A DNA stretch of 60,000 nt. Source: Adiantum capillus-veneris (lineage: Eukaryota; Streptophyta; Polypodiopsida; Polypodiales; Pteridaceae). The notes beneath the pieces are model-generated. The model saw only the letters and a list, made by a program, of their open reading frames with translations. It had not been told where the DNA came from and did no database searches. The stretch is from positions 56,059,209 through 56,119,208 of the forward strand of contig CM043971.1 of the NCBI GenBank assembly GCA_014529385.2, written 5' to 3'. The first letter of the stretch is position 1, and every line of letters starts with the position of its first letter. Positions 33,562 to 42,976 of this stretch are shown piece by piece. The position numbers were made by a program, and so were the translations under genes.

Positions 33562-34185
33562 TGTTAGGGCGGTTACGCCGCTAGCGGAAGCTAAATAGCG
33601 AGAACTCAACCAACAACAGAATTTGTCAGACGAGGACGGAGCTTGACCCGCAGGCGCATGGAAACAACTAGGTGGGTGTCAAATCACCTACTCGACCTTC
33701 TAATGATAATCACTACTAAGGAAATCAAATCTAAGTTCTAAAACACGCAAGTGACTGAAATCCGTACTACGAACGAATGCTATACGAAACAGGATCTAGA
33801 ATCCTTGAATCGATCTCAAACTCAAGGGGAAGTCTATACACTAGGTTAGAACAACACCCTAAAGACTTGAACTGCAAAATCAACCTATAACCACTCCGTG
33901 CGGTAAACGCGTATGAAGACAGGCCGAAAAATACAGGTGACCGAAACTTGACCCCGATGGTACTAATGCGTAGCTCTACTCGTTGTGGTTCTATAGATAT
34001 GCTGCACGCTCTATTCCGACACACGAGTTAGAAGAAAACTCACACCGAAGCTCGTAGAAACTTACCACACGTAGAAGCCGATAGCGCGCACTCTTGGTAT
34101 CTGTGCGTAGCTCTCACCGTTGCTAACACAATGGCGGTGTCGCTTCTCCAATGGCGGCCCTGTAGCTCGCGTAGCAAGAAGATAA

Positions 34186-34260
<75 letters not shown>

Positions 34261-34547
34261 ACACAGTCACGGCGCTCAAAAAACTCCCTTTGATTAATAA
34301 TTGAATCTCCCTTAGGTTACAAAACTTTGGCTTATATACCTCAGCCTTGGAGGTGAGAACATCTCTAATTATTTACATCAACAGGTGAAATTACTTCGGG
34401 ATTACAAGCTGGAAACTCAATTGAGTCCCGTTACTTAATGAATGGCTCAAATCAAAATTAATGTCGGAAAGACATTTATTACAATCAATGGTTACAAAAT
34501 GATGGGTGTGAGCAAAAATGTGGGTGTGATCCTCTGCTGGCTCAACA
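33562..34547 (-). repeat. 3' LTR of 16-kb element (986 bp)
   Basis: TGTTAGGGCGG...GCTCAACA. Carries a 71-base (CT)n tract (34188-34258) and a minus-strand TATATAAG box (34332-34339). The 85-codon frame in it (33767-34024) also occurs in the other LTR simply because the LTRs are copies; I do not call it a gene. Confidence 0.93.
34188..34258. repeat. (CT)n microsatellite in LTR
   Basis: About 35 CT units; only about 17 units in the other LTR (49319-49353). Confidence 0.97.
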
Positions 34548-34560
34548 CTCCCTCCCTCCG
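34548..34560 (-). other. polypurine tract of 16-kb element
   Basis: Minus strand CGGAGGGAGGGAG directly abuts the 3' LTR. Confidence 0.88.
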
Positions 34561-34596
34561 CGTTCATGTCATCCCTGACATGACTTTTAGGCTTGG

Positions 34597-36462
34597 TCAA
34601 TAGAGTCCTGTCGTCTTGAGCATCTGCAAATGTGATTCATAGCGTAGGTTGCCGATGGTCAAGGTTGGGCCAAATATTTTGCTTTCGTGAGTGAAAAAGC
34701 CGGTGTAGAAAGCTTCTTCGAATGTTTGCATGTGGAAGCTAGGCAAAAACATAATTCTTTGGTATAAGAGATGTAACACCTTTGGTGATGGCTGCAATGA
34801 AAGATCATACATCATATCCGTCACTGTGTCGGCCGTCGATAGTAGACTCGAGGTAGTGGCTTTATCTGGCGCGAACACTTCAATGCATGCTAAGAGAGTC
34901 CTGCAGATTTTCTTTAGCATCTGACACGAAAGGTTAGGAGAGCCAGTAAAGAGTTTGATGGTGCCCGTTAGGGTTTTCACCATGTAGGCTTTACCTATTC
35001 TCTCGCCTGCCTTTGGTCCTAGCATCCTTGGGTAATTAAGCCAATTTGGCTTCTTTTCTGCAATCCTGCCATGCTCTTTCCAGCTTCTGACTCTTGGCGC
35101 CGGGCAGAAGGTTGCATCCTCCCGAATCTCCTTTGGAGCCTCTACCAAGTAGATGAGGTAGGCTGGGTGTTTGTTCAGCCAACCTTTCCTCCATCTAGGT
35201 TGAGAATCTACAATCTTCTTTGATTGTTCATCCTTTGTGATGTCGCCTTCGTAAAGAGCGACATACTGCTCCTCCTCTATTCGCTTTTTCGTCTTTATCA
35301 CTTCAAATTTCATCAGAGGGAAAGGCAGGCTGGGTTGCATCCACTCTTCATGGAGCACTTTTGTGTCTAAACCTTGAAGTCTAATGGAGATGAGGAGTCT
35401 CCTTTCCCATTCCATTTCCGCCTTGGCACTTTCCTCTGTTGACTTTTCTATTTGGTCCTGGAGCCTTTGTTCTTCTTCTTCAGAGATTCCTGAAGTCGAG
35501 GCCACTTCTTGAACTGGGGCTGGATCTTCAATTGTGATTGCCTCTCCAGTTTCTGGTAGCTCTATGGCTGCTCCCCCTGTTTCTTCTTGTGGTGTCTCTG
35601 TTTCTCTTCTTTGTTGCTCTTGGAGGTCTTGGAGCTGTTTGCGGAGGGCCTCATTTTCTGTCCTTAGTGTTTGGTTTTCTGTTGTGAGCCTCTCCTCTGC
35701 AGCCAATGATCCCTCCGCCATGTGCAATCTTTGCACTTTCTCTAACCTTAGCTCTCTTTGCAAACTTCTGACCTGATCTTCCAGAGCTGGTACGAGGGCT
35801 CCCTCTTGTTCTGTTCCTGCTCTGCTAGCTCTAGGGGTGGTCCTGAGTCTCGTGATTGTCCTTTCTTGAAGTTCGACTCTTTCCCTTAGCTCAATGAGCT
35901 CATCCTTGGCTGCCTCCAGCTCATCTTCTATTCGCTCCTTTGCTTCCTGTGAACTTGTTACCTCTCTTGAAGCTTCGGCTAGTTGGAGTATCAAGCCGTC
36001 TCTCTCATTTTCTGCGTCGTAGAGTGATGCTTTATGACTTTCAGATTCAGTCATAGCATTCTCTAACTTCTTCTGCAACTCTGCTTCCTTTTGTTTTGCT
36101 GTCTCAATTGCTACTTCCTTTGCTCTGGATCTTTCTTTAATCTTGTTGAGCAGTTCATGCACCATGTGCATGTCTTTTTCATCTTCATCTGTCAACTTGA
36201 CATCTCTTTCTGCCACCACCTCCAATGGCTTCGGCTCTTCTAGTATGTTCTGTTCGTCCATTTTCTCTTCACTCTCCATTGTACCCTTTGTCTTTTCCTT
36301 CGTCCCTTCCCGATCATCTTGTTTTCGTAGGGATATCCCATAAACTGCCTCCAGGGCCTCTTCTTCACTGTATCCGATCGCTACCAGATCCTCATAATCA
36401 TCTTTCTTTTGCTGAACTGGATCTATCTCCTTTTCCTTGGTCCCGGCCTCCGGCTTTTCCAT
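34597..36462 (-). CDS. extra ORF B: coiled-coil protein (621 codons, unknown function)
   Basis: Last ORF before the 3' LTR, in the position where Athila-like elements carry an env-like gene, but I see no signal peptide or membrane segment. Residues ~1-100 are acidic; ~100-320 form a long heptad-rich coiled coil (Glu/Lys/Arg/Leu-rich); ~340-621 look globular (WERRLLISIRLQGLD, HPAYLIYLVEAPKEI, FTGFFTHESKIFGP-like stretch near the end). Start ATG 36462 lies inside the end of ORF A, 40 bases of overlap, -1 frame relative to it; the frame is also open for about 11 codons before the ATG, so joining by frameshift is possible. Intact over 1.9 kb, so it was probably kept by selection until recently. 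Confidence 0.75.
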   Translation of the reverse strand: MEKPEAGTKEKEIDPVQQKKDDYEDLVAIGYSEEEALEAVYGISLRKQDDREGTKEKTKGTMESEEKMDEQNILEEPKPLEVVAERDVKLTDEDEKDMHMVHELLNKIKERSRAKEVAIETAKQKEAELQKKLENAMTESESHKASLYDAENERDGLILQLAEASREVTSSQEAKERIEDELEAAKDELIELRERVELQERTITRLRTTPRASRAGTEQEGALVPALEDQVRSLQRELRLEKVQRLHMAEGSLAAEERLTTENQTLRTENEALRKQLQDLQEQQRRETETPQEETGGAAIELPETGEAITIEDPAPVQEVASTSGISEEEEQRLQDQIEKSTEESAKAEMEWERRLLISIRLQGLDTKVLHEEWMQPSLPFPLMKFEVIKTKKRIEEEQYVALYEGDITKDEQSKKIVDSQPRWRKGWLNKHPAYLIYLVEAPKEIREDATFCPAPRVRSWKEHGRIAEKKPNWLNYPRMLGPKAGERIGKAYMVKTLTGTIKLFTGSPNLSCQMLKKICRTLLACIEVFAPDKATTSSLLSTADTVTDMMYDLSLQPSPKVLHLLYQRIMFLPSFHMQTFEEAFYTGFFTHESKIFGPTLTIGNLRYESHLQMLKTTGLY

Positions 36463-37835
36463 AACTTCTGTTTCCTCTTCGGGCTTGGTACATCAGTAAA
36501 GGAGGGCTGATTGTCCTCAGTCATCTTGGCTTTCCCTTTGTTTGCTTGCCCGTCTTTCTCTCGAAGTTCAGTAGACTCATCTACTTCCTTCTTCTCCTTG
36601 TCGTCCTTTTTCAGCTCAGCTTTTAAAAGCTGTACTTCCTCTTCAGTATAAGGCTCGACAGGTTGCTGCTCCAGTATGGCCTCCGACTCCTCATAAGCTC
36701 TAATATATTGATCATATTGATCAACATGTGGCCTGGCTGAGCTGGTTCCGACTTTAGTGGGGTCTGGCACCCACATTTCTTCAAAGTCCCCCTTTAGAGC
36801 TCTTTCCGCTCTAAACTGCTCCACCAGCCTTTCCATTCTTGCGGCTTTTTGACTTTTGGTTTGCTTGGGATCAGCCTTCTTCTTCGCTTTCTTCTTGAGC
36901 GGCTCGTCCACAGCCTCTTCAGGTTCTGAAACTATTTCTAGTTTTCGGCGTGCTCTTGTGGACGCCCTCTTGGATACTTCTTGTTGTTCTTTCTCTTCAT
37001 CGGCCTCTCTAAGCCACTCATTCTGGGAGGGAACCCGTGGCCCTTGATCCCTAGCTCCAATAGCTTCATAAGCTATTCTTGTTAGGATTTCTCCTCCTCC
37101 TATGTACTTTGGCTTCTGGTTGTGCATGGCGATTACTTGCTCGTGGATGTATTGAGCATAATTCACCTCTTTTGGCATGTTGCTCTTCAGTGCCCATGTG
37201 ATGGTTGTCGCAATGGCATGGGGTGGTGTAGTATACTTCTGCGGTCTTTTACTGCACACATGGAAAAACTGGTTGTATAATCGGCAAAGGGTTGCCGCTC
37301 GTTGGTCTGCCATATCTCCGTAGGTTGTATTTTGTTTCTTTGATCCATAGACCTCTATGGCCTCCCTTCTTTCTCTGACAGAACTCCCTTTGTTGTGCAG
37401 CTTCAATGCATCTGCAATGAGCTGTGGAGTGATCTGTACTTCAACTGTTTCTCCATCCATGGCTGTCAACGTGGCTTTCCCATCCTTCTGAATGGATGTT
37501 GCCAACTCATACACTCTTCTTGTGTCTACACCTGATGGTCTCGAGGTGAAGAACATGTGTAAGTCAGCCTTTTCCAGGTATCTGTTGATGTTCTCTGATC
37601 TGCTATAATCCACTAATTCTCGTGGGATCATAGGTACATCGACCGATTGCCCTTGAGGATCTCTGAAAGTCCCCTGGTAGATCTTTATTCCCTCTTTTTC
37701 TAGTACTGCTTCCTCCACCCAAGTCTTGGTTGGCTTGAGGTTTTCTGTTGGAATATCAAAAGGTTCTGCTTCTGCAAGAGCATCCTTGATGGTTGGTCTT
37801 TTTCTCTTAGTTGCCGATGACTTAGCGGAATCCAT
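36423..37835 (-). CDS. extra ORF A: unknown nuclear-type basic protein (470 codons)
   Basis: Starts MDSAKSSATKRKRPTIKDAL; begins about 170 bases after the nearest palindrome of the left array. Residues ~30-270 look like one globular domain (LVDYSRSENINRYLEKADLH, YGDMADQRAATLCRLYNQFF, YIGGGEILTRIAYEAIGA). It is reminiscent of the helical proteins encoded by some plant gypsy elements outside gag-pol, but I cannot name a family. Basic clusters RARRKLE, KKKAKKK and the C-terminal KRKQKLWKSRRPGPRKRR suggest nuclear entry or nucleic-acid binding. Acidic Glu/Lys-rich part ~390-440. Could act as the DNA-binding partner of the palindromes; this is only inference. Confidence 0.75.
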   Translation of the reverse strand: MDSAKSSATKRKRPTIKDALAEAEPFDIPTENLKPTKTWVEEAVLEKEGIKIYQGTFRDPQGQSVDVPMIPRELVDYSRSENINRYLEKADLHMFFTSRPSGVDTRRVYELATSIQKDGKATLTAMDGETVEVQITPQLIADALKLHNKGSSVRERREAIEVYGSKKQNTTYGDMADQRAATLCRLYNQFFHVCSKRPQKYTTPPHAIATTITWALKSNMPKEVNYAQYIHEQVIAMHNQKPKYIGGGEILTRIAYEAIGARDQGPRVPSQNEWLREADEEKEQQEVSKRASTRARRKLEIVSEPEEAVDEPLKKKAKKKADPKQTKSQKAARMERLVEQFRAERALKGDFEEMWVPDPTKVGTSSARPHVDQYDQYIRAYEESEAILEQQPVEPYTEEEVQLLKAELKKDDKEKKEVDESTELREKDGQANKGKAKMTEDNQPSFTDVPSPKRKQKLWKSRRPGPRKRR

Positions 37836-38001
37836 GGATCCTGTAACTCCAATTTCAGAAGTTAGCGTCTTTTTAGTACTGAAAGCCGAAATGAAGCTTT
37901 TAACTATTCAAATGACTTGAAAATTGAAACATGAGCTATTCAGGGCCTAAGGATGCAATGTAGGTGAAAAAATATGCAAACTGGGCTCAAAATCATGCTT
38001 G

Positions 38002-39013
38002 AGACATCATACGCGTATGATGTCTTTTGTGTCAGAATGACTTCATATTGGTTGTGCTTGTAGCTGATAGTGTATACATGAGTATTCATATGCTTGGATT
38101 TGAGTTTGGATCCCATTTGGTCAAGTTTTGGCCAGTTTAGTCCAGTTCAGGCTCTTGGCAAAATTTTGAAAGGGAAATGGATTTTATGATCCAAATTGGG
38201 TAAAACTTGGTGGATTACTTTCAAATGGCATGTAGAACACTTCTGTTTGGTGGTTGAAGCCCTGAGGTGCCAAAATCACATAGTGAGACATCATACGCGT
38301 ATGATGTCTTTTAGTGCATTTTTGGACCAATTTTCTCTATAAGCTTGGTTTTGGCTTTAGATAGGCTTATTCAGTGGATTTATCAAGTTTGGATAGAATT
38401 TGGACTAAAAATGGCTCTGGAGACATCATACGCGTATGATGTCTTTTTCATCAATTTTTCATGGGATTGGTTCTGTGGACTCTCCATGTGCTAGTGAAGG
38501 ACTGTTTATACTCAAATCTTGGTTTGGACTTGAATATGTTGGATTTGGGACAAAAATAGGCTTTGTATGAAGGATTTTCTCTTAATTGGGCTAATGGGGT
38601 GATCCACCTGACCAAATGGTTCCAAACTTCATATGTAGCATGTATTAGATATATATAATGGATGTATGATGACAAATGAGCATTTTTTGCTCTGTAAGTG
38701 CAAATAGACATCATACGCGTATGATGTCTTTTGTGTCAAAATGGTGCTTTTTGGTTCCAGATAGCTTGTAGATGTGTTAATCAACAATCCTACAAAGTTT
38801 CAATGAGTTTGGAGTTATTTTGACAAAATTAGGACCAAAAATCAATTTTATGGCCTACTTTGCGTCTTTTTGGTTTTCCTTGGGTTTTCTAACTCCAATT
38901 CTCATGATACTTGGTTCATAGGATGTGATTAACATGTGGAATGAGGCTATGCACTCAAATGTTGAAATGGATGTGAAAATCATGCTGTGAGACATCATAC
39001 GCGTATGATGTCT
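38002..39013. repeat. left palindrome array (five 24-bp palindromes)
   Basis: Half-site AGACATCATACG followed by its exact reverse complement at 38002-38025, 38286-38309, 38421-38444, 38706-38729 and 38990-39013. Start-to-start distances 284, 135, 285, 284. All five are perfect. Spacers are diverged, keeping only short shared blocks (for example GATCCA followed by AACTT). It sits just upstream, in minus sense, of ORF A. Confidence 0.97.
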
Positions 39014-40649
39014 TTTCTTGAAATGTTGGTTTTTTTGTGCAAAGAATGCTTTGTGCTAGTGCCCTAAGCCCTGCTAACTAGTTTTCAACTTAAAAAGTCA
39101 TCAGTTTAGCTAAAAAGCCCCCTTATAGGCATTTCAGTCTCCGAAGTCGTCTTTTTGCCTTGGAGTTGAATTTCTTCAACTTTTCTTCTCGAGAGTTGCA
39201 TTTCCAGCTCATTGGATATGTTGTGAAGCCACCTATTTGGTTGAACTTGACTTTGGCTCCCCGTTCTCCATCTTTCTCCATTTGGTTGCCCGAAAGCGTC
39301 TTTTTCACCATCGGTAAGTGAATCAGCTTTCTTTTGGGTTTTGCTTGCAAACATAAGTCATCCATGTATATTTGAAGCTGCTTGTGAAGTTTCATGTCAT
39401 TTGGTCGTCAATTTTAGCCGTTATGCCAAAATGACGCTTTGTGTGTCCGCAGCCGAATCGGTTGTTCCGACCTACTTTTGGTGATCCAAACCCGGAGATA
39501 CTCCATGGTTGCATTGCCCTCGATGTTGTTAAGCTTCCTGAGAAGTTTTGTGTCGTTCCGACAACTTTTTTCTGTTTGCCTCTTGCAGGCTCTGTTGACC
39601 TAGGGTTTTTCCAGTCGTTCTTTCTCGAGCTTTGAGTGCTAGAAACTCATCTCCTATACTAGGGTAACCCACCTCTAAGTTCTTGCAAGGTTTGGTTAGG
39701 CGGTTGTGCCCCTACCTAGCGTTCTTCCCCATTCCCCGTCTGCTCTTGTTTCTTGGTTTTGGTGAGTTTTCGCGACAAAAGTTAACGATAAGCATCAAAA
39801 GCTTATGGCAACGAGTCTACCTCTCATGTCTGGTGTCCTCTGAGCTCTCGTAGCAGTCGTAGAAGGCGGTAGAAGGTCGGATGCTCCTGTGTGCTCTTTG
39901 CTCTCTCCAAGAAGGTAATAGTGGAAATGAGCTTGATAGTGAAGTGAAAAATACTTAACTTCGGGCTTCCCGGATCACTTGTTACCAAATTTGACATGTG
40001 CTCCTATCTCGTCGTGAAATGCACTTTAGGATTTGAAATTTCTCAATTTGGACTCCGTTTGACCTGTTTCTGAGAAATCTGTCCACTTTGCCAAAATTCT
40101 GTCATTTCGGGCTTTCCGCAACTTTTTCAGAATTGTACCCAATTTTTACCATGGGTTGCCCTTGTCATTAGGACCATCACCGTCTATTCTTTTCTTTTTT
40201 CGATCTCATTTCACCTGCTTTTTTATTTTTCTTTTACTTTTATTAAGAAAATCATAAAAAATAAAGGAAAATAGCAAATTGAAGCCAAAAAATTCCAAAC
40301 ATACACGATAAATAGCTGGTAACCCTGTGTATATGAATATACACTTCTTTGTGATTTCTGGACTTGGATTACCACTTTTTTCCACTTTTTAGCTCCAAAA
40401 ACACTCTTATTTAGTGATATTTACACATCTAGAGACCCAAATTCATCATTTGATCTCTTCTTGTTGCAAAACAAGGTATATAAGGGCATAAATATTATCA
40501 ATATCCGCAATCAAACATAAAAAATTGCAAAATCATGTAAGACACTGCCCTTGTAATATAATTTTTGTTTTTCTTTGTTTTTCCCGCTTGTAGCTGCTTT
40601 GTAGCTCCTGTATACCTCCCCCCCTCCTAGTCTGAGTCCTCCCGGACGA
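39014..40649. other. non-coding internal region of 16-kb element
   Basis: No ORF above chance. Long AT-rich part near 40180-40530. No palindrome copy and no RT-like translation was found on either strand. Confidence 0.55.
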
Positions 40650-41152
40650 CTATGAAGTGTCTGTGGGCGAAGCATTGTAGTTGTTTTGGTCATAAGTTCC
40701 CAATGCAATTGTAGAGCGATGATACAACATTCTTTCCAATAAAGCTGCTCTTTGTTTGATTGAAGGATTGGTGGTCGGGTTTTGGGTTGGTTTTGGCACT
40801 TTGGTAGTAGAATCAGTAGATGGATTCTTCGTTACCTTGTTGTCTTTTTTCACAATCCAAATCTGCTTCCGCTTTGCTTGTGCTTGCCACAAACTCTTTG
40901 CGACCCAAACCTGCTTTGTTCTGTGTGTTGATTTCCTCGCCTTGAAATACCTAGGAGTTTCCGTGATTGTACTGAAGGGAGTTCCTGTTTACAAATCTTT
41001 GGGATCCAAATTTGCTTGCTGTAGCTTTGTGCCGTCATGAACTTCTTTGGAATCCAGATCTGTTTCACTGTCCTTGATTGTCTGGGATCACTCTGTTGTC
41101 TGGTATTGAAGACTCTGTTTTGTTTTCTGGCACAGCCTTTTTTGGTCTCCAT
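40650..41152 (-). pseudogene. linker region with repeated QIW[IV]PK motifs
   Basis: Two minus-strand frames (41152-40850 and 40892-40650) give KQIWIPKKF, KQIWIPKIC, KQVWVAKSL and KQIWIVKKD, four copies of one motif about 16-20 residues apart inside each pair, split by a frameshift. It follows the second protease-like domain and parallels the WVPK motifs at 24.0-24.6 kb in the other gypsy element. Confidence 0.5.
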
Positions 41153-42122
41153 ACCAACTTTGACTCCGTTTTTTCCAAGGTTGAGCTGTTATATTATTGC
41201 TTGTCTTCCTTATCCACTGTTGAGAATTCCTCGTCGAAGAGTAATCCAGTTGTATAGAAACTTTTGGTTGCCATTGCTTCTTCTTTTTCTCTGTTTGTTG
41301 TTTACCCTTGTCCGTGGATTCTTCCTTTGGAGTTGGCTCTGCTCCTTTGGTGAACTTAACTGATTGACTTTCACCTTCGTATTTGATAAGCACTGATTTA
41401 GAACTCCAGTCAATCATTGCATTGTATTGCTTCTGCCATGGTTGTCCTAGCAATAATGGATGTTGTGTAGCTTGGTCTTCAACCACGTAAAACATATGAG
41501 GATACACATACTGGTTAATCTGTATATGTAAAACTGTGCATCCGACAGTTTTGATTGAATTCTCAGAGTAACTCTTTAACTCTTGCTTGGCAGTTTGTAG
41601 TTTAGTGTCATTTGTCAATTGTCTATACAAACTGAGTGAAAGTAGGTTAGCTTGAGCTCCTGAATCCAATAGTGCTCTGGCTTTGATTTGGTTGGTTCCT
41701 ACTTTGCATTCAATGATGGGTTCTTCTTTGTCATTATCCATTTCTGTTATACTGACTGCGTTTATTCGTATTGCTCCTTCATTGCGCTGTTTCTGACGCA
41801 GTAGTCTTCTTTTCTCCATTCTTTCCTTCGCCTCGGCTTGCGCTTCCTCCTCAATCTTTTTCTTTTTCTGGACACGCAGCTTTTCTTGATGTATTTTGAG
41901 AAGCATGTCTTGTGTTAGCGGCAACAGATACTTTTTCACTCTGCATCCACTAATCCAATTGGGCATTTCTTCTCCGTCTAATGTAGCAAGCTTGACGGCT
42001 CCACTTGGTGATAGATCTTTAATCACCAGAGGTCCCATCCCTCGCTTTTTAAGCTTCTTAGCATGCTGTTTCAGAGTGTAAACTAGGACATAGTCCCCAA
42101 CTTTAAACTCTTTAGTCCGCAC
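41088..42122 (-). CDS. integrase C-terminus fused to a second retropepsin-like domain
   Basis: 344 codons. Residues 1-75 are the integrase C-terminal domain (EFKVGDYVLVYTLKQHAKKL, KKRGMGPLVIKDL). A basic, Glu/Lys-rich linker (75-120) leads to an aspartic-protease-like domain: ALLDSGAQANLLSLSLY (catalytic Asp ~153), then HPLLLGQPW at ~222 and NAMIDW. The element already has a protease before the integrase, so this is a second one. The C-terminus is Gln/Lys-rich. It overlaps the preceding integrase ORF by 40 bases in the -1 frame; a T TTT TTG heptamer in correct phase lies at 42137-42131. It is either a programmed -1 frameshift product or the result of an indel in the A6 run at 42151-42156. Confidence 0.8.
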   Translation of the reverse strand: MRTKEFKVGDYVLVYTLKQHAKKLKKRGMGPLVIKDLSPSGAVKLATLDGEEMPNWISGCRVKKYLLPLTQDMLLKIHQEKLRVQKKKKIEEEAQAEAKERMEKRRLLRQKQRNEGAIRINAVSITEMDNDKEEPIIECKVGTNQIKARALLDSGAQANLLSLSLYRQLTNDTKLQTAKQELKSYSENSIKTVGCTVLHIQINQYVYPHMFYVVEDQATQHPLLLGQPWQKQYNAMIDWSSKSVLIKYEGESQSVKFTKGAEPTPKEESTDKGKQQTEKKKKQWQPKVSIQLDYSSTRNSQQWIRKTSNNITAQPWKKRSQSWYGDQKRLCQKTKQSLQYQTTE

Positions 42123-42976
42123 ATGCTTATCAAAAAATTCCTTTTGTCGCTTTTTTGAGCGTAGATGGAAGCTACTGCTTTTAGGCGAAGCTCATCTAGC
42201 TTTTCCAGGTCATCTATTCTATCAGAGAGCTCGTGCCCTGTCCACTCTAGATCCTTAGCCACCCTTAAGGTTGAAATCAAGAATTCTATTGGTAAGATAG
42301 CATTTAGCCCAAAAACCATGTTATATGGGGTCGTTCCTATTGATGTTTTATATGCTACCCTATATGCCCATAATGTTGAATGCAACTTCTGGTCCCAGTC
42401 AGTTCTCGACTCAGATACAATCTTTGTAAGGACCGTGCATATGGTTTTGTTTGTTGCTTCAGCTTGTCCGTTTGCTTGTGGATGATACGGGGCTGATTTC
42501 CTATGGATTACCATGAATTCATCTAAAAGGATCTTTATCACTTCATTTATAAAATGTGTGCCTCGATCACTCACAATTTCTATTGGCAATCCATATCGTA
42601 CAAAGACGTATTCATACAGAAATTGTGCCGTGGTCCTGGCATCTGCTTTTTGAGTTGCCTTTGCTTCGACCCACTTTGGATGATTGGGAATGTCGTCAAA
42701 CACCTCTTCTTCATCTTCCTTTTCTAGTGTATCGTTCTTTTCAGTTTCTTTTTCGAGTACAGTTCTCAACATGAAATACGGAACCACGTCGTACCCGTCC
42801 TTGTCGCAAAATTTCGTTGTGGGACCATCCGGAATTGCGCAAACATCTAGGGTTGCTAGAATGTGTGTCCATTCTAATGGTTCAAACGTGTCCTCTGGAA
42901 AGGGTTCTCTTACATAAGTTTCGTCTTCGATAGCCCTTTCTAAAACACATTCTTCTCGTTTCAGACTTCCACATTT
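42083..42976 (-). pseudogene. truncated gypsy integrase (RT, RNase H and IN N-terminus deleted)
   Basis: The open stretch with a Met is 42787-42083 (234 codons); the same frame is open back to the amber stop at 42979-42977 that ends the protease ORF. After an acidic linker (EKEDEEEVFDDIPNHP) the protein jumps straight into mid-integrase: KWVEAKATQKADARTTAQFL, IVSDRGTHF (second catalytic Asp), SAPYHPQANGQAEATNKT (catalytic Glu). The HHCC zinc domain and first catalytic Asp are missing, as is all of RT and RNase H. The junction near 42675-42690 keeps the frame, so one internal deletion explains it. It cannot catalyse integration alone. Confidence 0.85.
42131..42137 (-). promoter_or_regulatory. 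candidate -1 frameshift heptamer
   Basis: Minus strand T TTT TTG, positioned so that the T at 42137 is the third base of a zero-frame codon, as the X XXY YYZ rule demands. A -1 slip here would carry ribosomes from the integrase frame into the 344-codon frame. Confidence 0.4.

Noticed and set aside
33767-34024. 85-codon minus-strand frame present in both LTRs of the 16-kb element (also 48898-49155)
   Set aside because: It is duplicated because the LTRs are copies, not through coding selection; no motif.
34597-36462. Envelope gene
   Set aside because: Position fits, but there is no signal peptide, transmembrane segment or furin-type site; the protein is mainly coiled coil.
39014-40649. Hidden RT of the 16-kb element
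   Set aside because: No RT motif (for example PFGL, [YF]xDD) found in this region on either strand; the pol junction near 42.68 kb shows RT was deleted.
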